A DNA stretch of 64,000 nucleotides. It comes from Castellaniella sp049651205. Its GTDB lineage: Bacteria > Pseudomonadota > Gammaproteobacteria > Burkholderiales > Burkholderiaceae_B. A program made the position numbers and the translations under genes. Shown here piece after piece: positions 32,776 to 41,576 of this stretch (position 1 is its first letter; each line of letters begins with the position of its first letter). The stretch is taken from the NCBI RefSeq assembly GCF_049651205.1, contig NZ_JBASBR010000013.1, positions 1 to 64,000 on the forward strand, in the 5' to 3' direction. Below the pieces are notes generated by a model, which saw only the letters and a program-made list of their open reading frames with translations, was not told the DNA's origin and did no database searches.

Positions 32776-34122
32776 TTAGCTTCGCTGGGCGAGCTTGTGC
32801 TCTAGATAGTGGATGCTGGTGCCGCCATGAATGAAGTTTTCATCCTGAAGAAGCTCGCGATGCAGCGGGATGTTGGTGCGCACACCTTCGACGATCATCT
32901 CGGACAGAGCAATATCCATGCGTACCAAGGCCTGCTGACGAGTATCGCCAAAGGTGATCAGCTTGGCAACCATGGAGTCGTAGTACGGCGGCACGGTATA
33001 TCCAGTGAACACGTGAGAATCCATCCGCACGCCCGGCCCCCCTGGCACGTGCCAATTGGTGACCTTGCCTGGGCTAGGCGTAAATTTGTACGGATCCTCA
33101 GCATTGATGCGACACTCGATCGCATGGCCATGCAGATGAATATCTCGCTGACGCAGCGTGAATTTCTCGCCGGCAGCGATGCGGATTTGCCATTGGACAA
33201 GATCCAGGCCGGTGATCATCTCGGTAACGGTGTGCTCAACCTGGATGCGGGTGTTCATCTCGATGAAGAAGAACTCGTCGTTTTCGTACAGAAACTCAAA
33301 AGTACCGGCACCGCGATAGCGCATCTGACGGCAAGCCTCAGCACAACGCTCGCCAATATGTTCGATCAGGGCGCGGTCGATGCCCGGCGCGGGCGCTTCT
33401 TCGATGATTTTCTGGTGGCGTCGCTGCATCGAGCAATCGCGCTCACCCAGCCACACAGCCTTGCCTTCGCCATCCGCCAGCACCTGGATTTCGATGTGCC
33501 GGGGATTTTCGAGAAATTTTTCGAGGTAGACCTCGGGGTTGTTAAACGCCACCCCGGCTTCGGTGCGTGTCATGGCCACCGCATTAAGCAGGGATTGTGC
33601 GTCGTATACCACCCGCATACCACGGCCACCGCCACCGCCAGCTGCCTTGATGATGACTGGAAAACCGACCTCGGCAGCAATGCGCTGGATTTCGGCTGGA
33701 TCATCGGGCAAGCCGCCGCCCGAGCCGGGCACCACAGGCACACCAGCTGCGATCATGGCCTGCTTGGCGCGCACTTTGTCGCCCATCGTACGGATGCTTT
33801 CGGGACGTGGTCCGATAAAGACAAAACCGCTTTTTTCAACACGCTCGGCAAAATCGGCGTTTTCGGACAGGAACCCATAACCCGGGTGGATAGCCTCGGC
33901 ATCCGTGACTTCGGCGGCGGAAATCAGGGCGGGCATATTAAGGTAACTGTCGCGCGGCGAGGCCGGCCCGATACATACGGACTCATCGGCCAGCCGCACA
34001 TACTTGGCGTCGCGGTCTGCCTCGGAGTGAACCACTACCGTCTTGACGCCCAGCTCGCGGCAGGCGCGCTGAATCCGCAATGCAATTTCACCGCGATTGG
34101 CAATCAGAATTTTTTCGAACAT
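32776..34122 (-). CDS. accC: Biotin carboxylase subunit of acetyl-CoA carboxylase
   Basis: ATP-dependent carboxylation of BCCP-biotin, the first half-reaction of fatty-acid synthesis. The 448 residues match E. coli AccC (449). Motifs are MFEKILIANRGEIALRI at the start, ATP-grasp FPVIIKAAGGGGGRGMR, the EAPAPG loop, and catalytic NTRIQVEHTVTE. It starts 3 bp after accB and almost certainly forms one operon with it. Confidence 0.98.
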   Translation of the reverse strand: MFEKILIANRGEIALRIQRACRELGVKTVVVHSEADRDAKYVRLADESVCIGPASPRDSYLNMPALISAAEVTDAEAIHPGYGFLSENADFAERVEKSGFVFIGPRPESIRTMGDKVRAKQAMIAAGVPVVPGSGGGLPDDPAEIQRIAAEVGFPVIIKAAGGGGGRGMRVVYDAQSLLNAVAMTRTEAGVAFNNPEVYLEKFLENPRHIEIQVLADGEGKAVWLGERDCSMQRRHQKIIEEAPAPGIDRALIEHIGERCAEACRQMRYRGAGTFEFLYENDEFFFIEMNTRIQVEHTVTEMITGLDLVQWQIRIAAGEKFTLRQRDIHLHGHAIECRINAEDPYKFTPSPGKVTNWHVPGGPGVRMDSHVFTGYTVPPYYDSMVAKLITFGDTRQQALVRMDIALSEMIVEGVRTNIPLHRELLQDENFIHGGTSIHYLEHKLAQRS

Positions 34123-34125
34123 AGC

Positions 34126-34569
34126 TTAAGCGATGATGAACAGAGGTTGGCCGTATTCGACGGGCTCGCCGTTTTCGACCAGGATTTCCTTGATCACACC
34201 GGATTTGTCGGCTTCGATCTCATTGAGCAGCTTCATGGCCTCGATGATGCACAGAGGCTCGCCCTCTTTGACGCTTTGCCCGACTTCAACAAAGGCGGGC
34301 GAATTGGGATTTGGTGCACGATAGAACGTACCCACCATAGGTGCTTTGACCTGATGGCCCTGCACGACCGGTGCAGCGGGCTCGGCAGGTGCTGCAGCCC
34401 CTGGCACCGCAGCTGCTTGCACGGGGGCAACCGCCACCGGAGCTGCTACGGCGGTTGTTTGGGAAAACTTGACGATACGGACCTTGCCCTCGCCTTCAGT
34501 GATTTCCAGTTCGGCAATACCCGAATCGGCCACGAGGTCGATCAGTGTCTTCAGCTTTCTAAGATCCAT
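34126..34569 (-). CDS. accB: Biotin carboxyl carrier protein of acetyl-CoA carboxylase
   Basis: Carries biotin on K113 within EAMKL. The 147-residue protein begins MDLRKLKTLIDLVADSGIAELEI, has an Ala/Pro-rich hinge (about 38-72) and the biotinyl domain with the thumb-like RAPNPNSPAFVEVGQ. A longer open frame upstream to 34656 is not family-like. In related betaproteobacteria aroQ is commonly just upstream; here 34570-34848 (279 bp) holds no gene and should contain the accB promoter. Confidence 0.98.
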   Translation of the reverse strand: MDLRKLKTLIDLVADSGIAELEITEGEGKVRIVKFSQTTAVAAPVAVAPVQAAAVPGAAAPAEPAAPVVQGHQVKAPMVGTFYRAPNPNSPAFVEVGQSVKEGEPLCIIEAMKLLNEIEADKSGVIKEILVENGEPVEYGQPLFIIA

Positions 34570-34848
34570 GAGAAAAATTCCTGTGTGCAGGCCCGGCACA
34601 TGCCAAGCTGTTTTTATGAGACACGGGCCGCAGAAACAAATACGCCGTCGGTTCAACCCAGATTAGTAGGGAGAATCCACGACGGCCGCATCTGACGGGG
34701 GATCCAGGGTTGGTGAGGGGATATCAGACCCCGCCAAAGCAACCATAAACCTGAACGCATCAGCCCTTAAGCCGCCTTTTTACGCTAAAACCACCGATTT
34801 GTCTATTAAAACAGGCTGGAACTGGATGCGTTGCCTGGAAATTGAAAC

Positions 34849-35349
34849 TCAAAGTATCTGCTGCAGCCGGGCTTGCAAAACATCCGGTTTGAGCTCGCCA
34901 ATGACGGTGGAACTTGCCCGCCCCTGCCGGTTGTACATTACGGTAAACGGCAAGCCGCCCCCCGTGTTGCCCAGCTCGCGCATCAGGGTAATACCTTGCG
35001 GCCCCGCCAGCAAAAGGGGATAGGAGACATGGATTTTTTGCAGAAACCGCTGCACATTGACGCGTGTATCGATGGCCAGACCCAATATGGTGACCTCGGG
35101 ATGCCGATGATGGAGATCCTCGAGCAACGGCATTTCGCGCACACAAGGCGCACACCAGCTGGCCCAGAAATTAAGCACCAATGGACGCCCTACATAGGCT
35201 GACAGGGCCTGTGATTGCCCCTGCAAATCATCAAAGCGGCGACCAAAGACGGGATCGGCAGGCAGCATACCGGCCTGCGCCAGCCGTGGCACGCTGCCAG
35301 CGCCCAGCAGCGCAGCTGCCGAGGCATGCAAAAATAACCGCCTGTTCAT
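34849..35349 (-). CDS. TlpA-type periplasmic thioredoxin
   Basis: A 166-residue redox protein with an export signal (MNRRLFLHASAAALLGAG, cleavage near AQA at 26) and a thioredoxin/AhpC-TSA domain. The active site is WCAPC (C66, C69) in LNFWASWCAPCVREMP, and the cis-proline is in GGLPFTVM. Probably a disulfide reductase for periplasmic or cytochrome-maturation targets. The twin arginine in the signal lacks the full Tat motif, so either export route is possible. The start at 35349 is preferred over ATGs at 35361, 35382 and 35385. It is divergent from mpl. Confidence 0.87.
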   Translation of the reverse strand: MNRRLFLHASAAALLGAGSVPRLAQAGMLPADPVFGRRFDDLQGQSQALSAYVGRPLVLNFWASWCAPCVREMPLLEDLHHRHPEVTILGLAIDTRVNVQRFLQKIHVSYPLLLAGPQGITLMRELGNTGGGLPFTVMYNRQGRASSTVIGELKPDVLQARLQQIL

Positions 35350-35420
35350 GGCACCATCCATCAAAAAGTCATGCCGGGCCATCATAGCATTGGGCCCTAC
35401 AATACAGGCCGGAGGATACG

Positions 35421-36824
35421 ATGCACGTACATATACTGGGAATCTGCGGCACTTTCATGGGCGGTCTGGCCTTGATTGCGCGATCTGCCGGCCATCGCGT
35501 CACGGGTTGTGATGCCGGTGTATACCCCCCCATGAGCACCCAGTTGCGCGAACAGGGCATCGAGCTGATCGAAGGTTTCGACGCCGACCAGACGCGCCTG
35601 AATGCCGATCTCTACATCATCGGCAATGTGGTTAGCCGCGGCAATCCGCTGATGGAGGCCATCCTGGATCAAGGTCTGCGATACACCTCGGGACCACAAT
35701 GGCTGTCAGACCACATTCTGGTCGATCAGCATGTGCTGGCGGTTGCTGGCACCCACGGAAAAACCAGTACCAGTGCCTTGCTGGCCTGGATTTTTCAGCA
35801 TGCGGGCCGACCGGCCAATTTTCTGATCGGCGGTGTTGCACCCGACCTCCAGGTATCCGCCAGCTATCAGCCAGAGCGCACTCATTTCGTGATCGAAGCT
35901 GACGAATATGACACAGCATTTTTTGACAAGCGTTCGAAGTTTGTTCATTACCGTCCCAAAACGGCTATTTTGAACAACCTCGAATATGACCACGCGGATA
36001 TTTTCCCCGACCTCGCCGCCATCGAAACCCAGTTCCATCATCTGGTGCGCACCATTCCCGCCAGCGGCCTGATTGTGCGCCCGGCCAGCAGCGACGCCCT
36101 GGATCGCACCCTGGCGCGCGGCTGCTGGACACCGATCGAAACTTTCGGCCCCGGCGGCCAGTGGCAGGCCCGGCAAGATCCTAAAGAAGACCGGCGATGC
36201 GAGGTCCTGCACAAAGGTGTCTCGCAAGGCTGTCTCGAGTGGGACATGGCCGGCCGGCACAACCAGGCCAATGCCTTGGCGGCCATCGCAGCGGCTCACC
36301 ACGCCGGCATCCCGGTATCCGCCGCCATTGCCGCTCTGCATGCGTTTTCAGGGATACGGCGGCGCCTGGAGCTGCGTGGCACCGTGCGTGACATCGCCGT
36401 ATACGACGACTTCGCGCATCACCCCAGTGCCATCGAAACCACCCTCGACGGCCTACGCCGCCGCGTGGGGCCACAGGCCCGTATCCTGGCGGTTCTTGAG
36501 CCCCGCTCCAACACCATGAAACTGGGCACAATGGCCGCGCGTCTACCCGCATCGCTGAGCCAGGCGGATGCCGTGTATTGCTACGGAGAGATCACCGGCA
36601 AACAGGCCCTGGGCTGGGATCCCGCACAGGTGCTGGCTCCCCTGGGAGACGCACTGGTCTATACCGGCCACAATCTGGACGCACTGATTGCACAACTGGC
36701 CCGTCAGGCCAGGGCGGGCGACCACATCCTCATCATGAGCAACGGTGGCTTTGGCGGCATCCATGCCCGCTTGCTGGACGCACTGCTCCAAACCCCCACC
36801 GCTTCATCCCCACAGACACACTGA
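35421..36824 (+). CDS. mpl: UDP-MurNAc:L-Ala-gamma-D-Glu-meso-Dap ligase (murein peptide ligase)
   Basis: Attaches recycled murein tripeptide to UDP-MurNAc. The 467 residues begin MHVHILGICGTFMGGLA, the Mpl hallmark, followed by GTHGKTSTSALLAW (ATP loop, about 114-127), EADEYDTAFFD, and the C-terminal Mur ligase domain with YDDFAHHPSAIETTL. It completes the recycling theme with anmK and mltD elsewhere in the window. The RNB-exonuclease gene follows after 12 bp. Confidence 0.97.
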   Translation: MHVHILGICGTFMGGLALIARSAGHRVTGCDAGVYPPMSTQLREQGIELIEGFDADQTRLNADLYIIGNVVSRGNPLMEAILDQGLRYTSGPQWLSDHILVDQHVLAVAGTHGKTSTSALLAWIFQHAGRPANFLIGGVAPDLQVSASYQPERTHFVIEADEYDTAFFDKRSKFVHYRPKTAILNNLEYDHADIFPDLAAIETQFHHLVRTIPASGLIVRPASSDALDRTLARGCWTPIETFGPGGQWQARQDPKEDRRCEVLHKGVSQGCLEWDMAGRHNQANALAAIAAAHHAGIPVSAAIAALHAFSGIRRRLELRGTVRDIAVYDDFAHHPSAIETTLDGLRRRVGPQARILAVLEPRSNTMKLGTMAARLPASLSQADAVYCYGEITGKQALGWDPAQVLAPLGDALVYTGHNLDALIAQLARQARAGDHILIMSNGGFGGIHARLLDALLQTPTASSPQTH

Positions 36825-36836
36825 GTTCCATCCTTT

Positions 36837-38717
36837 ATGCACGTTCTCTACGAAGACGCTGGCAAGCTGAAAGCCGAAACCATTTTTTCCGAAGCAGACA
36901 CCTCATTGCAAGTGGAGTCTGCTTCTGGCAAGCGCAGCAAGATCAAACGCAATAACGTGCTGTTTACCTTCGAGCAGCCCACCCCAGAGCGTCTGCTGCC
37001 CGAAGCTGAAGCACTGGCCGGCACACTCGAGCCGGATTTTCTTTGGGAGGTGGCCCCACAAGAAGAGTTTGAAGCGGCCGACCTGGCAGAAGACTATTTT
37101 GGCCACGCACCCAGCGCCATCGAGAAAACCGCGCTCATCCTGGCACTTTCAGCTGCGCCGGCTTATTTTCACCGGCGTGGCCGGGGCACTTACCGCCCCG
37201 CCCCACCGGATATCCTCAAGGCCGCACTGGCAGCCATCGAGAAAAAACGTCTGCAAGCGGTGCAGCAGCAAGAATGGACGGACGCCATGGTGGCCGGCCG
37301 TCTGCCAGACGAACTAAAGGCCGTTGCAAGCACGTTTCTGGATACGCCAGACAAGAATTCTCTGGAATGGAAAGCCTTTGACGCTGCGGTACAGCAAGCA
37401 GGGCTCAGCCCCGAGAAACTGCTGTTGTCGCTAGGGGTATGGCCCAGCGCACTCAGCATGATGCGCCAGCGGTTTTTGGCCACTCATTTCCCCAAGGGCA
37501 CCGAGTGGCCCGCAGTACAGGTGGCCGACTGGGGTCACGATCTGCCTCAGGCCGAGATCGAAGCCTATTCGGTAGACGACTCCAGCACCATTGAAATCGA
37601 CGATGCCTTGTCCGTTTCCACACCCGCCCCCGATACCATCCGGGTAGGGATCCATATCGCCGTGCCCGCCCTGGCCATCACACGCGGCAGCGAGTTCGAT
37701 CAAATGGCCCGCAGCCGGATGTCCACGGTATATATGCCGGGCGACAAAATCCCGATGCTGCCGCGTGAACTGATTGCCGCCTTCTCTCTGGATGAAGGCC
37801 AGTGGCGGCCAGCCTTGTCTCTATATGTCACCGGCCGCCTGAGCACTGGCGAAATCCTGGATACCGAGACCCGCCTGGAGCGCATCTCGGTGACACGCAA
37901 CCTGCGCCACGACCGGCTTAGCGATCAGATCACCGCCGACGCACTGGCCGACCCCCAGGCCGAGCTGCCCTACGGGCACTGGTTGCGCCCGCTGTGGCAG
38001 TTTGCACAACAGCTGGGATCCGTACGCGACAAAGCCCGTGGCAAACCCGAGAACAATGATCGCGTCGAGTACAGCTTCGAACTGGATGGCCCTCCGGACG
38101 ACCCCGAATCCATCATCCAGCTGATCCCCCGCCAGCGCAACGCGCCGCTTGAGCGGCTGGTGGCCGAATACATGATCCTGACCAACACCCAGTGGGGGGC
38201 ATTGCTGTCACGCCATGGGGTGCCGGGTATCTATCGCTCGCAGCAAATGGGCCGCACGCGCATGTCCACACAGGCCCTGCCACACGAATCCATCGCTGTG
38301 CCGCAATACATCTGGTCCACGTCGCCACTACGACGCTATGTCGACCTCATCAATCAGGGTCAGATTTTGGCAGCCGCCGAGCATGGCGTGTCTGCGCGGC
38401 TGGTGGCGCCCTTCAAGCCGAAGGATGCCGACCTCTACGCACTGATTGGCGCCTTCGATTCGCAGTACACCTTGTGGGGCGAGTTCCAATCGGCCATGGA
38501 GCGCTACTGGTGCGTACGCTGGCTGCAGCAACAGGGCTTAAAGGAAGTACAGGCCCATGTGCTGCGCGACAACCTGGTGCGCCTGGCCTGCGCACCACTG
38601 GTTACGCGAATCAACGGCCTGCCCGTATTTGACCGCGGCCAGGCCCTGATCTTGGACATTCTGGGCTACGATGAACTTGGACTCGACATCGATTGCCGTC
38701 TGCGCGAGGCAGTCTAA
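36837..38717 (+). CDS. RNB-domain exoribonuclease (RNase II family)
   Basis: A 626-residue 3'-5' exoribonuclease. The catalytic RNB motif SVDDSSTIEIDDALS (about 245-259) supplies the metal-binding aspartates, and YMPGDKIPMLPREL and SPLRRYVDLINQ complete the RNB domain (about 240-545). The N-terminal ~230 residues lack an obvious cold-shock pair and are less conserved, as in short betaproteobacterial RNase II-like proteins. A C-terminal S1-like part is about 560-626. It is not clearly RNase R or classical Rnb. It is the second gene of the mpl run and is 6 bp upstream of the tonB-like gene. Confidence 0.9.
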   Translation: MHVLYEDAGKLKAETIFSEADTSLQVESASGKRSKIKRNNVLFTFEQPTPERLLPEAEALAGTLEPDFLWEVAPQEEFEAADLAEDYFGHAPSAIEKTALILALSAAPAYFHRRGRGTYRPAPPDILKAALAAIEKKRLQAVQQQEWTDAMVAGRLPDELKAVASTFLDTPDKNSLEWKAFDAAVQQAGLSPEKLLLSLGVWPSALSMMRQRFLATHFPKGTEWPAVQVADWGHDLPQAEIEAYSVDDSSTIEIDDALSVSTPAPDTIRVGIHIAVPALAITRGSEFDQMARSRMSTVYMPGDKIPMLPRELIAAFSLDEGQWRPALSLYVTGRLSTGEILDTETRLERISVTRNLRHDRLSDQITADALADPQAELPYGHWLRPLWQFAQQLGSVRDKARGKPENNDRVEYSFELDGPPDDPESIIQLIPRQRNAPLERLVAEYMILTNTQWGALLSRHGVPGIYRSQQMGRTRMSTQALPHESIAVPQYIWSTSPLRRYVDLINQGQILAAAEHGVSARLVAPFKPKDADLYALIGAFDSQYTLWGEFQSAMERYWCVRWLQQQGLKEVQAHVLRDNLVRLACAPLVTRINGLPVFDRGQALILDILGYDELGLDIDCRLREAV

Positions 38718-38723
38718 CCCCCC

Positions 38724-39614
38724 ATGACACAGCCGGCACACCTGCTGCCCCTGCAGTTACTGGAACCCCGCCACGAAGGCCGCAGCCGCATGGCGATTGC
38801 CCTGCTGCTGTCCTTGTGCGCCCATGGGCTGCTGCTGGCGTGGCGCTGGCACACACCCGCACCAGTGGTTCGTGAATCCTCACTCGAAATCACGCTGGTC
38901 AACAGCCATACGCAACAAGCGCCGCTTAAGGCACAAGCCCTGGCACAGCAAAACCTGGATGGCGGCGGCCAAGCCCAGCAAGGCATCAGCGCATCACCCC
39001 TGCCCCGCACCACAGACGTGCCGGCAGAAGAAACCATCCTCGAAGCCTTGCGCAAGCGCCAGGCCGAGCTTGAAACCGAACAGCAGCGCCTGCTTACCCA
39101 GCTTGAATCCAAACACCGGATTGCCCAGGCCAAGCCCTCGTCTCAAACCAGCGGAGACCAGACTGCGCCTGGCGAGGATGATCTGGAACAAGACAGCGTC
39201 ATTCTCAATGCGCGCATCGCAGCCCTGAAAGCACAAATCCAGCGGTACAACGCCTTGCCCCGGCAAACCTTTGTAGCTCCTGCCACGCAGGCCAGTGATT
39301 ACGCCCAGTATCTTGAGGCCTGGCGTCAGCGGATTGAACTGATCGGCACCGAGCACTACCCGCCAGAAGCCCGGGGGAAAATCTACGGCGACCTGCAACT
39401 GACCGTGTATATCCGCCGGGACGGCCAGCTGGATCATTTAAGCTTCGACCGCCCCTCCTCTCATGAGGTGCTTAACAGCGCGGCGCGCCGGATCGTAGAA
39501 CTGGCAGCTCCGTTTCCGCCCTTGCCTGCCAAATTAGCCGCCAAGACCGACATCCTGGCCATCACCCGTACCTGGCATTTCACACGGGCGGGCCTGGGCA
39601 CGAACACGCCATGA
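38724..39614 (+). CDS. TonB-family energy-transducer-like protein
   Basis: A 296-residue protein with an N-terminal anchor (about 24-42, MAIALLLSLCAHGLLLAWRW), a long charged coiled-coil region (about 105-190) and a C-terminal TonB domain (about 205-290) containing YPPEARGKIYGDLQLTVYIRRDGQLD. The proline-rich spacer of classical TonB is replaced by coiled coil, so it resembles the TonB-like protein often found upstream of aroE and mtgA in betaproteobacteria. No exbB/exbD nearby. It overlaps mtgA by ATGA. Confidence 0.87.
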   Translation: MTQPAHLLPLQLLEPRHEGRSRMAIALLLSLCAHGLLLAWRWHTPAPVVRESSLEITLVNSHTQQAPLKAQALAQQNLDGGGQAQQGISASPLPRTTDVPAEETILEALRKRQAELETEQQRLLTQLESKHRIAQAKPSSQTSGDQTAPGEDDLEQDSVILNARIAALKAQIQRYNALPRQTFVAPATQASDYAQYLEAWRQRIELIGTEHYPPEARGKIYGDLQLTVYIRRDGQLDHLSFDRPSSHEVLNSAARRIVELAAPFPPLPAKLAAKTDILAITRTWHFTRAGLGTNTP

Positions 39615-40315
39615 AGCTGCGCCGGATCCTGGCCTCCCTGCTGGTGCTGGCGCTATGCGCCGGGTTTCTGTACGAAATCGGCCTGTTGGGCATGGTCGTC
39701 TGGTTCAATTTTCGCAATCCGTCTGTCACCCCGGTGATGATCGACACACTCCAGGCAGTCCGGGCCACCCAGCCGGATGCCGAGATCCATCAGGAGTGGG
39801 TGCCTTATGACAAGATCAGCGTGACACTCAAGCGCGCGGTGGTGGCATCAGAGGATTCCGGCTTCATCGACCACGATGGCGTCGAGTGGGATGCCATCCG
39901 CAAGGCGTGGCGCTACAACCAGAAACAGGAATCTATGGGGCATTCGCGCCGCCGGGGAGGCTCCACCATCACCCAGCAGGTAGCCAAAAACCTGTTTTTA
40001 TCCAACTCCCGAAACTATTTGCGCAAGGGCCAGGAGCTGATCCTCACGTATATGATCGAAGGCATCATGAGCAAGCGGCGGATTCTGGAGCTTTATCTGA
40101 ACATTGCGCAATGGGGTGAAACCACGTTTGGTGCCCAGGCAGCCGCACACCACTATTTCAAGACAAGCGCAGCACGCCTGTCCAATGCGCAATCCGCTCA
40201 ACTGGCTGCGATGCTGCCCAATCCGGCCTACTACGATCAGCACGGGAGAACGAACTACCTGAGGTCTCGCGCGGCCACCGTGCGCGCCCGTATGTCTGCC
40301 GTTGAAATCCCCTGA
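39611..40315 (+). CDS. mtgA: Monofunctional biosynthetic peptidoglycan glycosyltransferase
   Basis: Polymerises lipid II into glycan strands. The 234 residues have a membrane anchor (about 7-32) and a GT51 domain: catalytic E81 in VVASEDSGF, then RRRGGSTITQQVAKNLFLS and KRRILELYLNIAQWGETTFGAQAAA. No transpeptidase domain follows, as expected for MtgA. It overlaps the tonB-like gene by four bases; relatives usually have aroE at this point. Confidence 0.95.
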   Translation: MKLRRILASLLVLALCAGFLYEIGLLGMVVWFNFRNPSVTPVMIDTLQAVRATQPDAEIHQEWVPYDKISVTLKRAVVASEDSGFIDHDGVEWDAIRKAWRYNQKQESMGHSRRRGGSTITQQVAKNLFLSNSRNYLRKGQELILTYMIEGIMSKRRILELYLNIAQWGETTFGAQAAAHHYFKTSAARLSNAQSAQLAAMLPNPAYYDQHGRTNYLRSRAATVRARMSAVEIP

Positions 40316-40397
40316 TCCCTGGCGCATGCGGTCGTAGGCCCTCTCAAGACGAAACCGGGTTCGGGGTACTATTGGGGTTTTTGCTGCTGTTGGATTC

Positions 40398-41576
40398 ATG
40401 CGCACAGCCCGACGCTACATCGCCCGCGAGATCTACCGTTCGACCACCGTCGTGCTGGTGGCCCTGGTAGGCCTGTTCATGTTTTTTGCTCTCATCGACG
40501 GCCTGGACAGGGTGGGCGATCACCTCACCCTGCTGAATCTTTTTTATCTGCAGGTGCTGGATCTCCCCAACCATCTGTACGAGCTCTTACCCATCGGGTT
40601 GCTGATTGGGGCCGTACTGGCTCTGGCCGGCCTGGCACAACGCAACGAACTTACCATTTTGCGCGCATCAGGCGTCAGCGGCCTGAAGCTGCTGGGCACC
40701 CTGTGGCTGATTACCATCCCGCTGGTGGCGGGTGCCTTTATTTTGTCCGAGTACATCACCCCTGCCGCAGAACTCCAGGGCAGCGAATCACGGCTGGCCC
40801 TGCTGGGCCGCACAGATGGCGGACGGCTATCCAGCGGCTACTGGTTCAAGGAGTCCAACCCCGAAAGCGGCGGCACGCGAGTAATCAATCTCCATAAGCT
40901 AGACGGACAAGGCCATGTGCAAGGTGTCATCTTGTACGAGTTTCGTGCAGACGACACGTTAAAGGCCTATGTAGAAGCGGCTGACGGCCAGTTTGGCAAC
41001 GGCCACCTGACCCTGAACTCGGTGACCGAAACGCGGATAGAACCGCAATCTGCCAGCGCCCTGGCTAACGCCAAGGTACCCACTTCGCCCATCAGCCAGG
41101 TGATCAAGCTCGAGAGCCGCAGCATTCCCACCACCCTTACCCCCGAACGCCTGATTGCCCGGATCCTGACGCCCGAGCGCATGGCGATTTCCGATCTGCT
41201 CGATTACATCAGTTATCTCAAAAGCAATAATCTTCAAACTGATCGCCAGGCGGTTGCGCTGTGGCGCAAGATTGCCTATCCGTTCACGCTGCTGGTGATG
41301 ATGACGATCGCGACACCGATTGGATTCATGCAGACCCGACGAGGCGGGGTAGGGGTCAAGGTGTTTTTGGGCATCATCCTGGGGGTGGGCTTTTTCATGC
41401 TCAACCAACTGGCGCTTAACGCAGGCATGCTGGGCAGCTGGCCTCCCTGGGCCACGGCGCTGGTGCCCAGCATGTTGGGCTTGGGCTGCGCCCTGATTGT
41501 CTTGCTTGCCATGGAATACCGCCACCCGCTTGCCTTATGGTGGCGGCAGCGCCGCCTGCAACGAAGGCCCACATGA
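40398..41576 (+). CDS. lptG: LPS export permease LptG
   Basis: Inner-membrane permease subunit of the LptB2FG exporter that drives LPS toward the outer membrane. The 392 residues show N-terminal RTARRYIAREIYRS, six predicted transmembrane helices (three before about 110 and three after about 295) and a central periplasmic beta-jellyroll. NELTILRASGVSGLKLLG matches the LptF/G coupling-helix region. LptG rather than LptF is favoured by the N-terminus. Its usual partner lptF is not beside it. The end overlaps apaH by ATGA. Confidence 0.92.
   Translation: MRTARRYIAREIYRSTTVVLVALVGLFMFFALIDGLDRVGDHLTLLNLFYLQVLDLPNHLYELLPIGLLIGAVLALAGLAQRNELTILRASGVSGLKLLGTLWLITIPLVAGAFILSEYITPAAELQGSESRLALLGRTDGGRLSSGYWFKESNPESGGTRVINLHKLDGQGHVQGVILYEFRADDTLKAYVEAADGQFGNGHLTLNSVTETRIEPQSASALANAKVPTSPISQVIKLESRSIPTTLTPERLIARILTPERMAISDLLDYISYLKSNNLQTDRQAVALWRKIAYPFTLLVMMTIATPIGFMQTRRGGVGVKVFLGIILGVGFFMLNQLALNAGMLGSWPPWATALVPSMLGLGCALIVLLAMEYRHPLALWWRQRRLQRRPT

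Noticed and set aside
32809..34695. Plus-strand open frame of 628 codons
   Set aside because: Runs antisense through accC and accB, whose minus-strand products are unmistakable; it has no recognisable domain.
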